From Rotaria socialis (Eukaryota > Rotifera > Eurotatoria > Philodinida > Philodinidae), in contig CAJNYU010003162.1 of NCBI GenBank assembly GCA_905331475.1, positions 268,204 to 332,203 of the forward strand: a DNA stretch of 64,000 bases, given 5' to 3'. A program made the position numbers and the translations under genes. Within the stretch, counting starts at the first letter, position 1. Each line of letters begins with the position of its first letter. A model generated the notes under the pieces. It ran no database searches, was not told the origin of the DNA, and saw nothing but the letters and a program-made list of their open reading frames with translations. Shown piece after piece: positions 1 to 12,549 of the stretch.

Positions 1-465
1 ACTGAATTCGATGAATACATTTGCCAAGCACATTACTGTTTCTTTTTCCTTTTTCATTCACATTTTGTGTCGAAGTATTACAGTATAAATCAGGCACAAA
101 CCATGAATGCTAAGCATATTTATACCAGTGAAGTTTGAATAAAGACAGTATAAATAGAACATTTTCTTCCTCTCACTTCAAACAAAATCCTTGTTATGCA
201 CAAAAGCATTTTTCTGCCAATGAAAGAAAGTGCACTTCTAATTCATCTAACATTCTTGTAATAGTAGAAGTCTATCATACGCAAGCATATTTTTCGTACG
301 TTTAGACATTTCTTCAGCAGATTTATTTTTAATTGTAGGCAATAGACACTAGTCACGGTGAGTTTTAATAGTTTAATAAAACATAGGTATTCATATAATT
401 TTTAATGAGTAATTTGATAGCTAGTTTTCTTGTTGAATTTTAAATTTCTTCATATAGATTAATAA
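1..465. other. 5' flank without recognised gene
   Basis: AT-rich sequence with no coding exon that I can support. The last part must hold the promoter and 5' UTR of the claudin-like gene; an AG that could be a splice acceptor lies at about 457-458, a few bases before its ATG. Confidence 0.4.
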
Positions 466-1023
466 ATGGGGATCCTGCGAAGTGTATCCTACTTGCAACG
501 AACTGATTCATTAAGTCGTGTATTAATCATAATTGCTAGTTTTTTTGCTGTATCTGCATTGACATTGGTAATTGTTGGTATAGCGACACCGTCTTGGTAT
601 TCTTCTCAGGATTCCACCGGCACTTTTGTTTATTTTAACTTATTTACACAATGTGTAGGTAATGGAAATAACAACACATTGATTTGTACTGCTATACAAC
701 GACAAACTACCTTTGGCGCAGGTACTCAAAATGCAGCAGCATTATTAATTGTTGCGATTTGTCTACTGGGCTGTGGTACATTAATTACACTTATTATGAT
801 ATTTATTCGATTACCAGGTATAATGGTATTGATTGCACCAGTCGTTCTCTTTCTTGCTACACTTTTTATGGTTGTTGCTTTTGAAGAATGTTCAAAAGTA
901 ACAATTTATAATAGTTATAGTGCTAATCTTGTTCAAACGTCTCACATAGCTACTATATTTGCTATGGGCATTGTTGCTTTTGCAAGTGGACGATTACATT
1001 TTAGTTCATATCAAGAAATATAA
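466..1023 (+). CDS. Claudin/PMP22-like four-TM membrane protein
   Basis: Single-exon ORF of 185 residues. Four hydrophobic segments are visible (about residues 18-43, 90-113, 117-140 and 157-176), with a long first extracellular loop and short N- and C-terminal tails. The first loop starts with PSW (W about 44) and carries two cysteines around residues 63 and 74, the arrangement of the claudin/PMP22/EMP superfamily, although the full W-GLW-C-C signature is not intact. Members act in the plasma membrane in cell contacts or as tetraspan adaptors. The ATG is the first in the ORF. An AG acceptor just upstream suggests a 5' UTR intron or trans-splicing, which is inference. It could equally be an unrelated tetraspan family. 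Confidence 0.7.
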   Translation: MGILRSVSYLQRTDSLSRVLIIIASFFAVSALTLVIVGIATPSWYSSQDSTGTFVYFNLFTQCVGNGNNNTLICTAIQRQTTFGAGTQNAAALLIVAICLLGCGTLITLIMIFIRLPGIMVLIAPVVLFLATLFMVVAFEECSKVTIYNSYSANLVQTSHIATIFAMGIVAFASGRLHFSSYQEI

Positions 1024-2967
1024 ATACTTCTTAACCATTTCGATCTGTTTTTGTCAATAGTTGTTACTAGTGAATTTTTTGGAAAAATTTAACCAATGCT
1101 TTCATTTTTTTTTATAATTTTTTTCGCAAATAATAAGGAAGACCAATATTTAAATATTCTCTGACATGATTCGCCTCAAAACAACTTCCCAAGTAGAATA
1201 AGACAAGTTCTATCCAACAGAAGCATCTGACATGCAAAATACAACGCTCTAGTACTGCCGAAAATGCTAAATACCAGATGGATATGTACAAGTCTTGAGA
1301 GATTCATAGATGTTTTTGTTTTTTGGTTACTCAGATGTTTGCTTTGAATCTTTCTATTTATTTTGTCGTTCAATCACTAAGAAATAAAAGAAAAAATCTT
1401 CTCCTGTAATAAATTCTGGTCTTCGAATACGTCTGACACGTATAGAGAGAAGAAAAACCAAACTATTGGTTGATGTCATTCAATTGAGCAAACGTCAATT
1501 GATATCAACGTGATAGATGCTTGTGCCCAGACAAATGATGTAAGGTAAGCTCTGGTCAGAAAATGGAAGCAGGAGTCCTGTCAACGAATTCGGACGCCAT
1601 TACTATCGATCTGGGAATGTCAAGTCAAATAAATTAGCTTTTTTCTTCTTACTTTCTACCAGTCAGACTCTCTCTCCCTCTCTCTCAAATGTTTACCTGT
1701 TTCCAATTCGAAAAACTAATGAATAATAACCAGATGAAATACGACTTGATGTTTGCTTTTAATTAGATAGCAATTCATAGTCAGAAAAAATTGATCAGTG
1801 CAATCAATAATGGTAGAATCGAAGACAACCACTGTTTGTTCTATGCTAAAGAATAAAAAAAATAATTTAGAATATGTTGAATTCCTCTGCTCGTATTCAA
1901 CCACCAAATAAATATCCATTAGTTAACGAAGATATTCTTTTAACGCATGTCACTCAATGAGACAATAACAACGTAACGTATAAATTCAAAAAAAAACATT
2001 TCAAGTGATTCAGATTGTACAAATCGTGAATATATTACTTATTTTTTCGACTTTTAATAAATGGTATATTAAATATGAGATCGGTTTAGATGAGACTATT
2101 TATTAAGAGTATTAGAACAAACAAGAATAATGCCCTCAAATATTTGATGAATTTCATAGGCATTCGATATTTGAAGTAACTGAGCAAATTTTCCAATTTG
2201 AACTTATTTTTGTGGATTGAGAAGTCTGTAGAGAACTTCGTCAGTTAAACCTATTCTTAAAATAGTTCATGGTATGAAGCCGATCGGTAGCGACCTCACA
2301 TGTCCATATAGAGGTGTTGCCATAGCGTAACTATGAATTATGAAGAACGATCGATGCATATTAACACTGTAAAAATTGCCATGTGTCTAACGAGACATGG
2401 TATCAGTATTAAGCCTTATTCAGACGCGAAATACGTCTTGCTTTTAGACATGTAGTGACTACAGACATGAAAGCGTCTTAAGTTCCTCTTTCTCGTAAAA
2501 CATCGTTATAGCTATTGACCAATAGATCAAGTTTTTCACTTTCTTTCGTAGCTATGAGAATTTACTTTCGGATGTGAAACAAAGAGTCGTATTCGATTTC
2601 TTGAAAATATTTAGGATTTCACTCTTTCCAGAACTAGTTTTTCCGATGGCTTTTCTGCCGTGAACTACTTCACATTTTTACTCGAGTTGAGGATATTCGT
2701 GGTTTTGAAGAGATCCGCATCTCTTGATTCGATATATGAAGTGAAGGGGCTTTGAAAATGTGCAAACCATTTTACTGGAATTTCTTTTTTATTTATTTCT
2801 AATATATTTTCAAGTTTTATATTCGTTGTCTAGATGATAGAAAAATTATCAAAAATAACTGATTACAATTATATTTTAATATTGTATATTTAAAAAAATA
2901 CTTAAAACTTTTATTTTTTTCGTTTTCGACTTGTGTTGCATGAGTTTTCCCAAACGCTTCTATCAAT
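1024..2967. other. Intergenic, no gene seen
   Basis: About 1.9 kb without a supportable gene. A short CT-rich low-complexity run lies at about 1667-1686. Short ORFs here look like chance reading frames in AT-rich DNA. Confidence 0.5.
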
Positions 2968-3331
2968 CTATGGTTCACTAATTCAAGAATCCATGTTTTC
3001 TTTTATGAACATTAGATATTAGAATAAATATTCTCAATGAAATAATTTTTTTCTATATATATCTTTTGATGTTTAATGAAATTCCTCAAAAATCAGATTT
3101 ACTCAGATAAAATATTTTCGAAGATAACATTTTATCCCACAAGAATATCACCTTCGAGGAATTTCATTAAACATCAAAAACTAAATATAAAAAAATTAAA
3201 AAAAAAATTCTGTAATTTTTAAATATAATCTTAACTCAAGTAAAGCGTAAAAAAATTATTTCATTGAAAATATTTTTTCTAATATCTAATGTTCATATAG
3301 AAATATGAATTCTTGAATTAGTGAGCCGTAG
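2968..3331. mobile_element. Foldback (long inverted repeat) element
   Basis: The left arm, beginning CTATGGTTCACTAATTCAAG at 2968, is matched in inverted orientation by the right arm ending at 3331. Inner blocks also pair, including the TTTGATGTTTAATGAAATTC block at about 3066 with its complement at about 3155-3178, and the ATGAACATTAGATATTAG block near 3005 with its complement near 3278-3295. The arms are well over 100 nt with a short AT-rich centre. No coding capacity and no clear target site duplication. It sits about 80 bp before the start codon of the next gene, so it may lie in its promoter or 5' UTR. Confidence 0.7.
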
Positions 3332-3412
3332 ACCGTCTTACTTGTGCACTTCATGTGTCTTGATTTTTTAGAGTGTTTTAATACGGTTGACTATCGTATT
3401 GATATTTAAAAT

Positions 3413-4675
3413 ATGCAGCAAGTTCGCCCAAATTGTGAACCAATGCCTGATATCAATGTTCGTGAAAGAGAAATCCATCATGGTATATTTCGTACTGATC
3501 TATCATCTTTATTGAATGAATACACCACTACGCAAAAACGCTGTATGTATTATTAGTCAGAGCATAGAATTTTTCTTTTATATGTACATAATACATAGAT
3601 AATGATCGTCTTGAATCTCTTGAGCGTGAAATAGAAGCTCTTAAAGTTCAACCGCGTTCAGATGCTTTATCATCATCATCATCAACAACAGATGAAAACG
3701 AACTCAATCGAACATATACTACAAAAAAAGCATCGCCTACACAACCAATATCCGCTCGTGGTACAGGTCCTTCTCGTATACCACTACCAGTAACGCCTCG
3801 AAAATCAATCAGTGACAATACTGTACCGGCCAATCCTTCCAACAGTATGCTACCGAATTCACGTCCTTTACCTCCGGTGCCTTTGACACGTAGTAAAACC
3901 TTTCATAATGATACATCTTCAGCATCATCTAATCCACCAGATGATACTAATAATATTCTTCGATCTTACAAAGCACATCTCGAACAAATACTTCGGAAAG
4001 ATTCACCACCATATTCTGATATCAAAGTTCCAAATTACACGTGCATAGAAGATGTTTTGAAAGCAAATGAGGTATTCTTGCGATTATTATTATTTCTAAA
4101 TATTCTATTTACCATTCAGCAACTTTTAATTGATAATGATCGCCTGCGATCTGAACTGAATCGTTTAAAAACAGAAAGTATTGTGTTACTTCGATCTATG
4201 AAAACAGCAACAGGTACAGAGCCAACTCTAGGCAATGAACGGGTACGATTGAAAAAATTCTAACGATAGTTTCTAAAAATTTCAACTATAGATTATTGCT
4301 GAACGTGAACGTCAAGAATTAACAATGAAAGTAGCACGACAAGCAGAAGAAAATAAACGCCTTCGAAAATCATTATTAGCGCAATCAGAAAAATTTCTAA
4401 CATTACGCCAATCTACACATACTGCTAATACTGAATTAGTTAAACTACAAGATCATCGTTGTACACCGGTAAAATTGAAAACATAGATTATCATAAAAAA
4501 AAAGATACATGTTGTTGTTTTTTTCTCATTCCCTATAATGAAGGGATCAGCGCCACAAACATCGCTTCGTCATAGTAAAATTCAACAATCAAATTCTTCT
4601 CGATACCATATGGGTGATAATCGAGCAATTGTTCGAGCAAAATCTTTTCATCATACCTCACAAGATTCATCATAA
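3413..4675 (+). CDS. Coiled-coil protein, five exons
   Basis: Exons 3413-3542, 3599-4071, 4120-4242, 4292-4468 and 4544-4675 join in frame with GT-AG introns of about 48-75 nt and give about 344 residues. Heptad-like charged segments are visible near residues 44-60 (starting NDRLESLERE) and in exons 3-4 (for example QLLIDNDRLRSELNRLK, IIAERERQELTMK). They are separated by a Ser/Pro/Thr-rich linker with PLPPVPLTRSK, an SH3-ligand-like proline motif. The C-terminus is basic and Ser-rich. This resembles cytoskeletal or centrosomal scaffold proteins, but I do not recognise the family. The ATG is the first in exon 1; the reading frame closes at a TGT-ATG-TAT-TAT-TAG run that marks the first donor. 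Confidence 0.7.
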
Positions 4676-7017
4676 CGTTTTCATATTAAAGAATAATTTT
4701 TGCAATATCTTTCGATTCATATTTTATTTTTATATTTAACACACATCATTTGAATAGTATAGAATTACGCATACAGTATTTTCTCTCAAATGTTATCAAC
4801 AAATAACATGTATTTCTATGTCATCCGGTTTTTGAAAGAAAAATATTTTGTATTAAAAAAAACTATGAATATACTTTTAAGTAATGATCATTTATCTGGA
4901 TCATAGGTATATGAGCAATTTTGAGCATCTTTTGTACACTCACCGGTAAGTTATGCAGATCTCTGATAGAAAAACAAAAAACTAACTTTCATAAAGCAGA
5001 CTGGCTCGCATTCACTAGAAAACAAGTTGGCTGCAGCACAATCAGAAATGATAACGAAGAAATCAGCAATATAGGTGTACAAATTATACAGTACTTTTTT
5101 GTTTTATTAAATTAGTCTAAATAAAATACGAATCCATCTTGAGAAGATATTTGATTTTTCAGCGACGAGACGACTCACTAAAGTTCTGATGTTCTATTGT
5201 ACCTCATTTCTAGGTAAATGACAATGATAGGAATCATTTTGAAACTGATATTTTGCAAGAAATATATGTACAAAACCATCGCAGAACTTTAGTTAAGAAA
5301 ATAATTCCTGGCGATCTTTCTAATTAAGGGCTTCTGAAATAGATCAGGAGTTAACCAGGAGATTTTTTTCCGAGAAATTAATAAACTATTTAGCAGTTTT
5401 ATTTCGTAGACAACTGATATTTTGCATGCACATAAGGATTGGTTAATATTTTTTGCTGCTAAAGTGCTGATAGTCAAATTTTTAATTAAATGTTATGTAA
5501 GAAAAACTAAAGATCGTCAAATATGTTCTATATTGCTTTTTATTTCAAAAGTTTTCATAAAAATATACAACAATAAATAAATTAAAGCTTCTTAGAAATC
5601 GATATGAATCAAAACAAAAGTGTCATATTCGAACAATAAATTATCAGTTATGCCGTACGTGGAACTTTTGCAATATGAGCATATTTATTTGACGATCGAA
5701 TTTGTTTCACAAGATCTTGATTATTTAAAAGGTAATTATCAAACTCTATACAGTTGTATTGACTGTGTTTTCGATTCATAATGCCGCTAAAATTCAATGT
5801 GAGAAAACAAAATCAGTAGATTTGGCCATCCTGGATGCTACATTAACTTTTGAAGAAAACAAAATTATTTATCTTAAATATCGATCATATCTCTTAAACT
5901 TTGCAACTACTAAATACGGGAGAGAATACAAACACGTCAATAATCGGCGCATGAAAAGCAAATAAATACGTTTGAATTTGTATCGCACGTTGAGATAAGA
6001 TTCCATTTTTGTTACATATCGATTTATGAATAATGTTTTATTCCAAGCGTTTCATGGAACGATTTGATTAACTCAGAGAAATGTAATGAGTGAAAAAAAA
6101 GGAAAATCATACAAGACTGATTTGTTATTTTCTGTCCAACTCGATAGAAATACGATAACATGACTCAGTTAGTCGATGATTTCTTATTGATGAATTATTT
6201 TAATTCGTTGTGCATGTCGTTGTTTTGCATGATTTATTAGCGGATTAAACTGTTTGAACAATTTGAGAAAATACGCGTACATCAATACGCCATGTATAGG
6301 AAACATAACCAACATATTTACGGCATCCATTACCGCAACTGGTGTTGTGCATGCTTGCTCCTGTAGAATGGTACTTATAACTGATAATTTAAGTCTTTTC
6401 ACTTACGAAGTCTTTTGGATAGATGACATTCACAGGTGGATTCGTGCTGAGAATAGTAACTGTAGTTGTACTTTCGGTAGTTGCTGAAATTATTTACAAA
6501 ACATCTTTTTTGATATTTTACTTTTGTTACAATTAATGATACTTTTCGATAGATTTATTCAAACAATGTTTATAAAGCTATACAATGAAAAACGATTCGT
6601 CTATTACTTGTTGTTGCAGTTGTTGTGATAGTCGTGAGAGTTGCTGTACTTGTCCACACAATACCCTTAGTTGTTAACTTACGTAAGTTTTGTTATTATA
6701 TCAGAATTTATTCGAAAGCTACCCCATAATATTGATCAGATTTGAAATACAATTTTGTACAACACCCACATCGCTGTCGAATAACACTGTTTCAATGTTC
6801 ATGATGAAAACTGTATAAGAACAATAACAACAAGGAATCTCAGTTCGATACAATATACAATATTTTTCTGTTGAACGTGATGTGTCGAATAAATAAATGT
6901 TTTATTTTTATTTAACAAAACAAAAACAGCAATATTAGTCAATCGTAATCAATAGTTTATCGTCCGGAATCATATAATTAAAGTGATCGCATAGACAATA
7001 CTGACTATACAATGCAA
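4676..7017. other. Mostly intergenic; possible minus-strand exons at 6184-6690
   Basis: No gene I can call firmly. On the minus strand 6184-6690 holds AG-ending polypyrimidine tracts and GT donors that could join a Thr-rich stretch (TTESTTTVTI, about 6410-6485) to an open frame at 6184-6355. Two frames stay open there and neither matches a known family. A short segment near 5343-5372 resembles, in reverse, the motif at 13233-13300 (repeated AAATCTCCTGG) and is probably a transposon fragment. Confidence 0.3.
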
Positions 7018-8839
7018 TTAAAGGGTTGGTACTGTTAACGAGGTTGCAATCGGAAGTTCACTGAATGATATATTACTATGATTGAGTCCAAATACTGTAT
7101 TAGTGTATGATAGAGCAAGTGTTAGAAGTTGTTCTTGTGTAATAGATGAAGGTGCAAATAAATCAAAGTAAACATTTCCACTATTTTCATCCGCTCCTAT
7201 GTTCGTATGGATTCTTAAACCTAATGCTTGTGAATTTTGATCAAAATTTAGTAATTCTATGCGTTGTAAAGGGTATACTCGAAATTGAATGAAAAATAAT
7301 TCATCAATTATGAAACCATTGTCATAGAAGACAATGTGACCGTATTGACGATTCAATAATCTATCATAAGATTGACGTCGACAACAGAAACATGATAGAG
7401 CAGTCAGCTTTGCCCATTGTCGATTAGGGCCATGAATGTAGTTCAAGTAGCGTATTCACTCTGCGCCATCTAATCGTCACACAGAAGTTTGCCCTAGACT
7501 TGTACTATCGTCGAGATCATCAAATTTTTTACGTATTTCATCACGTAAAAGACAGACAGCAATACAAATTATGAGAACAGTGGCTCCAAGCAAACTTGCA
7601 CCTATGGCAAGGAGTGCTAAGCGTAGATTTGAACAATAGTCAATATAATTGTTGCATTTTGGTTTGACAAATGACGTCAACAATAATATTAAACCAGGTA
7701 GTCCCAAAAGAATCCCAAAAAAAAGCGCAAGATAGAACAATCGTTTACGGCTATCTTTTTTGTGAAAATCGATTAGATCCCTTAATAATGACGAATCAAG
7801 AGTAATATTGGTACTCGGATTAAGACGAGATTCGAAAATGGGTGATACTCGATTCTAAAACAAACATGAAAACAAAAGCGCATTCTTTCATTCAGCTATT
7901 ATCTTGCAGAAATTTAGAAAAAAGTTGATTTTCACATGCTTCGTTTATATCTTAATATGATTCTATGTACCGTAGTAAAGTATTATAGGAACGAAGCTGT
8001 TTTAAACGAGGCTTATTAAAAAGGTTCTATTAGAAAATTGAATTACTCACATTTAGAGTAAATTATAAATAGACGAAATGCCATTTTTATACCTGAAATC
8101 AATAGATTTTTTCAGTAAAAAGATCCGTAGTAGTTTTTCCTACACCAAAAAGCTTTTATTTTATTACGTCATGCTCAAACCTAGAAGCCTGCCAATATAG
8201 TATAGGATTTTTACTCAGTACATGCCCGAAAATTTCATTTCCCGTAAATAGTCACAGTTCACCTATCAGAATTTTATCTACTTATGATTGGCAACTGTGG
8301 AAATTTAGGACACTATTTTGTCCAGATCAATTCGACTGAGGCCTTCTGAAAAGGTGAACTACCGGGTCAAACTTCGAAAATATATGATTTTTTGGTTAAA
8401 AATTCGGGTTTAACGAGAAGAATACAAAATTTCGAATTGAGCTCATCATTCGGAAAAAATTCTGGCATATTTTCTCGTCTTCTTGAGACCGAACTATATT
8501 TATAGAACGAGACCAGACGTTTGATATTAGTGCAGATAATTCCTTCATGAATAAAAGCTTTGTTCTGTGAATTGGAAAGAAAAATAACATATTGGATCCC
8601 ATGCGAATGATACCAGGATAGCTTCATAGTTTGGGCTAAAGTATTAATTATAAAACCTGTGAGGAAAGACCTCCTACTTCACAATTGTTTAGAGGACATC
8701 AACGATAAAATATGGGAATACCGTTCCGGTGGAGCGATTTTAAACTTACATTTGATGGACGCTTATAGGTGTACATGAAACCACGATATTGATTAGTTTG
8801 TGGTTGTTCTTTAGTTGATGAATTCAGCTCAGGATACAT
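7018..8839 (-). CDS. Two-TM membrane protein of unknown family
   Basis: Exon 1 is 8750-8839 (starts MYPELNSSTKEQPQTNQYRG) and exon 2 begins at 7854 after a roughly 0.9-kb intron. Exon 2 encodes a soluble N-region, then two TM helices (core FYLALFFGILLGLPGLILLL and a second LALLAIGASLLG segment about 20 residues later). The reading frame meets TGA at 7477-7479, but the same frame reopens at 7446-7018 with a Cys-rich SCFCCRR motif, as expected for a palmitoylated juxtamembrane site, and a folded-looking C-terminal domain. A 75-nt intron at 7408-7482 (donor GTGTGA, acceptor AAAG) would join both parts in phase to about 283 residues. Without it there are two genes, or one gene broken by two TGA codons. 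Confidence 0.55.
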
Positions 8840-9368
8840 TTCTCTAATAATAAGAACAATCAAATAAGTGTTTATATAATTCGTTAGAGATTCCAGCAGT
8901 TTATTATGATTTTTATTTTGGCTGCAATACGAAAAATACCTACGGATAGAACTGCATGCTCGTTCAAGAAAAACAGAAAATTGTATTTACTCCTCAGTCA
9001 GTAGAAATGCGCCGGTTTTCAAGCGCATAAAGAAATAAATATATAACACAGAATAGATACAAAAACAACTTATTTAGTAACACGGTGTTATGTCAGGTGA
9101 TATTTATCCTGCCATAAGAATGTTCTCTCTTCTTCTCTCAGTTCCATTCTATCACGTTTACAATCTTTCCATTCTTCTTCCGGTATCTATTCTATTTAAG
9201 TGAGTGTTAATGTTTGAAGAAAGGGGGATTTTCTTGTGCGAATGTAATAAGAAGAAGAAGGCGAAATAAAGAAGAAGATTTTAACGCACGGTCAGTATGC
9301 TCTCTTGTTTCTCATAAAAATGCTACAAAGATGCAGTCGAAGTACAGATGAAACATCTTTTGGACAAA
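8840..9368. other. Intergenic, no gene seen
   Basis: Upstream flank of the two-TM gene. It contains GAA-rich low complexity at about 9248-9275. I see no exon. Confidence 0.4.
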
Positions 9369-10536
9369 GTACATAACAGGACTCCTAATGGGATGGGATG
9401 AGTTCCTAATCCCATGGGAAATGTGATTATTTTTTTAAAGAAAAAATGACTATTCATTTATGTCACACTTGCCAATAGGTGAAAAATGTGAATATTATCA
9501 TGCTTTTTCTGCACTGGTCATTAACCCGACTCCAAGCTCTATTCGAGCAATTGAATAAAGAATACGACAAGACATAGACAACATAAATGTTCTTTTTGTT
9601 TCAATGTTTTAATAAAATATCATTATCAGTTGTTTTATAAATTGTTCAATGTCACCTTCTATAATTATTTCTTCCTCATTATCATCCTTAGTTTCGAATA
9701 AACACGAATATTCAGTTGAGAAAATCAAATTTCGCTTACACCATCACAAACAGAATTAAAAGGTATTGATAATCATATTCCAACTAGGAATATACCCATT
9801 TCTAGTACATGGTACGGTAGATAAAATTTTTGCCTAATGTAGGAGGCAGTCCTTCTCTGATTCCGTTCCACATGTCAGCCAAGATCGTTTTTTTCTATCT
9901 ATGAAAAACTATGATCCAAATTTATTAAAGATGAACAAGCGTTTATTCTCACTACCGGGCACGTCATTTTTAAGTAGGGAAAAGATCAAATCCCGTCAAT
10001 TTCTAGAATTTTTTATCCAATGTTTACACGTTTTCAGCATTGGGACTTATGGACTAAACCTCTTCTTACTTATTTTTTTCTGTTCAGTTTTGAACGTTCT
10101 TTTTAAATCTATTCTTAGAATTTGTGTAATGCAAACTGCAAGTCTGAAACTGAATTGGATTTGACCGAAAACGACTTGAAAATTCAAATTCCGAGTCAAA
10201 TCCGAAAACGTTTTCAATCTCTCATAAATCCCGCCTATCGTTTTACATAGAGAAAAGAAATGGTCTCGGCTGATATATGGAATCAGAGGACAACTCCATC
10301 CTACATCAGGGGAAAATGTCATCTTTCTTGCAATCTACTAGGAATTGGTGCATCCTTAATTCCAATATTCAAATCGGAATGCTGGAAAACTACGAGGTTT
10401 CAGTTAGAAAAATAAACCTTGATTTTCAGTAAGATTTTTCGTAATATAGCGAATTCCATGGGAGCCCATGGGACGACTTGCATTATCCCACGGGACGAAA
10501 ATTTCGTCCTATCCCATTAGAAATCCTGGTACATAA
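9369..10536. mobile_element. Non-autonomous hAT-type transposon with 8-bp TSD
   Basis: The element itself spans 9377-10528. The left end starts CAGGACTCCTAATGGGATGG; the right end read in reverse is CAGGATTTCTAATGGGATAG, an imperfect terminal inverted repeat of more than 20 bp. Both ends are flanked by the identical 8-mer GTACATAA (9369-9376 and 10529-10536), the target duplication length typical of hAT elements. Subterminal CCCATGGG motifs occur near both ends. No intact transposase is present. On the minus strand an acidic stretch (reading KDDNEEEIIIEGD near 9665-9700) may be a remnant of a coding region. Confidence 0.85.
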
Positions 10537-11994
10537 TCAGTAGTATTTTCCTCGAAACTTTGTGGAAGGACCTCCTCTGAAACCAACAAAGAAAAAAATT
10601 AACGTGCGCAGGCAGTCGATATTGAAAATATTTAGAAACAGTCGCGTTCAATGTCTGGGGATTTGTATCTTGATGCAAAGAAAATCAGCTTTTAGATCAC
10701 TTGATGCCAGTTAGCTCCAGTTTAGGATGGATCGATTACAGATGTGACTACTAAGAATGTTTTTCGCGAGAATCAATTCATCAATTTTGGATGTTAGAAA
10801 GAAAAGTAACTAACTTTTTTAGTTCGTAATGTGTATCAAGAAGGAAGATTGCGTTCAGATTATCAATTGGACTTGGTGTTAGTGAAAACATCATAACGAA
10901 TTCACACACACTTGTCCCTGTTTCTAGTAAAATTTAGTGCTCACTCAAGCTTTTAGAACCGAGATATTGGTGTTATCGTTTCTATTTGTTGTTGATCACT
11001 CGATAATGAAAACCACTCCGTTGCTAATAAGTAGATGGGCAACCAATAAACAAATTTTCAAAACCTATTGAGACAAAACTGTTTGTACACAAAATTCCCC
11101 CTGAATTCAGTTAGGTTCGAATCTGATGGTCTAATATAATGTTTGAGCAAATAAAGCCTGATATAGCATAAGAAAAAGTAGCTCGTTTTCAGCCCTGCTA
11201 ACTTATAACTAACTTACTTTTTACTGATACAAATATGAAACTTTCAGTCTGTTATAAAATGAGAACCACTGTATTTATACTTCGTTTTGTTTTTGTGTAG
11301 CTTGTTGTCATTTTCGTGATAAAAAAATGTGCGGAGACATCGAGAGAATTGTAAGTATTCTGACCAAACAACAGTTATCAACATATCACGCTTACTGATG
11401 CGTGGGAGTTTGAGTCATAAATTTAAAGATGATACGAAATTTCTTTTACAATCTTTTCCGTTATTGATATTCTAATTTTATTTAGAGGTTATCTTAAGGG
11501 CCACCTCTCACAAAAGTTGACTTTTTAAAGAAAAACGGGAATGGATTTTTTAATATAAAAAGATGCACTCAAGTTTTCTCTATCTAAATATAAATAAGGT
11601 TTTAAGAAACACCCATGTTAAACAGCACTGCCGAAATCATTTCTTCAAACCGACTACCACAGTTTTAGGCTGATACCTAGTTTTTATTTCGGTGCTTTCT
11701 GAAAACATGGTTTTCCAACAGTAAAGCTGAAATAACTCCGACTTGGCTCAACCTTTTTGCCGGATGTTTTTATTTCATTCTAAAGGTCTCAACGAGACCT
11801 AACTTTTCATCAGATGAATTTTTCATAGTAGATTTCTGGACTAACAAAAGTTCGATCTAGGGTGTGGTTTGTCTCTTTATCCACATGCCGATACGCACTC
11901 ACCTTCAGGATCCAATAGACCAACGGCATCGTCATGTATCTGATGAGTCTACGTTGGATATTTGAACTACATGCGCATAGTGGACATTAACAGC
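10537..11994. other. Intergenic, no gene seen
   Basis: AT-rich, with only short chance ORFs. No repeat or RNA gene that I can support. Confidence 0.4.
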
Positions 11995-12549
11995 TTAATG
12001 AATGACAGGAAGAGTAGTGACAGTTAGACTACTATTCAGATAACTGTCTGGACGAACAATGATATTGATTCGAGAAACAACACTCCATAAGGCACCACTG
12101 CCAATAACAAGATGTGAAAACCACTTACCGGATGCAAAGGCAATGCTGAAATCTGCATTCAATGGTATTGCGCGTATGTTATAGATTTCTCCTGAACTCA
12201 CACTACCACCTATATACTATAATCAGTACAATATGCTTGTGTATATATTTGACTTAAATCCCAATGAGCGTATGTGCCTGAAACATACACGACAGCAGTG
12301 GAGTCACCGAGAGGCATCATCGCAAAAGTGAACTGCACGATTCCATGAGTATCTTTGGCGAATTTGAATGTCAACTGAGCTTCCACAAGGAGTACTGTTT
12401 AACGGACACCTAATGAAAATATATCCACAACAGCATTAAGAAAGATGAACAATATGGACTAACTAAGTAATTGTACCACCACGAATGGGAACATTTTGAA
12501 CAAATGGAATATCTGCTAATAAGGCAATAATATTGAATAGGATAAGCAT
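11995..12549 (-). CDS. Small secreted beta-rich protein, three exons
   Basis: Exons 12477-12549, 12254-12394 and 11995-12209 join in phase (introns 82 and 44 nt, GT-AG) to about 142 residues. The N-terminus MLILFNIIALLADIPFVQ is a signal-peptide-like hydrophobic stretch. The rest alternates hydrophobic and polar residues (VQFTFAMMPLGDSTAVVYVS, then SGSVSSGEIYNI), as in a small beta-barrel or sandwich. There are no cysteine pairs or obvious catalytic motifs. I do not recognise the family; a lipocalin- or dirigent-like fold is only a guess from the pattern. The phase agreement at both introns is the main support that the gene is real. Confidence 0.6.

Noticed and set aside
9901..10322. Overlapping open frames on both strands
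   Set aside because: They lie inside the non-autonomous transposon and neither resembles a transposase.
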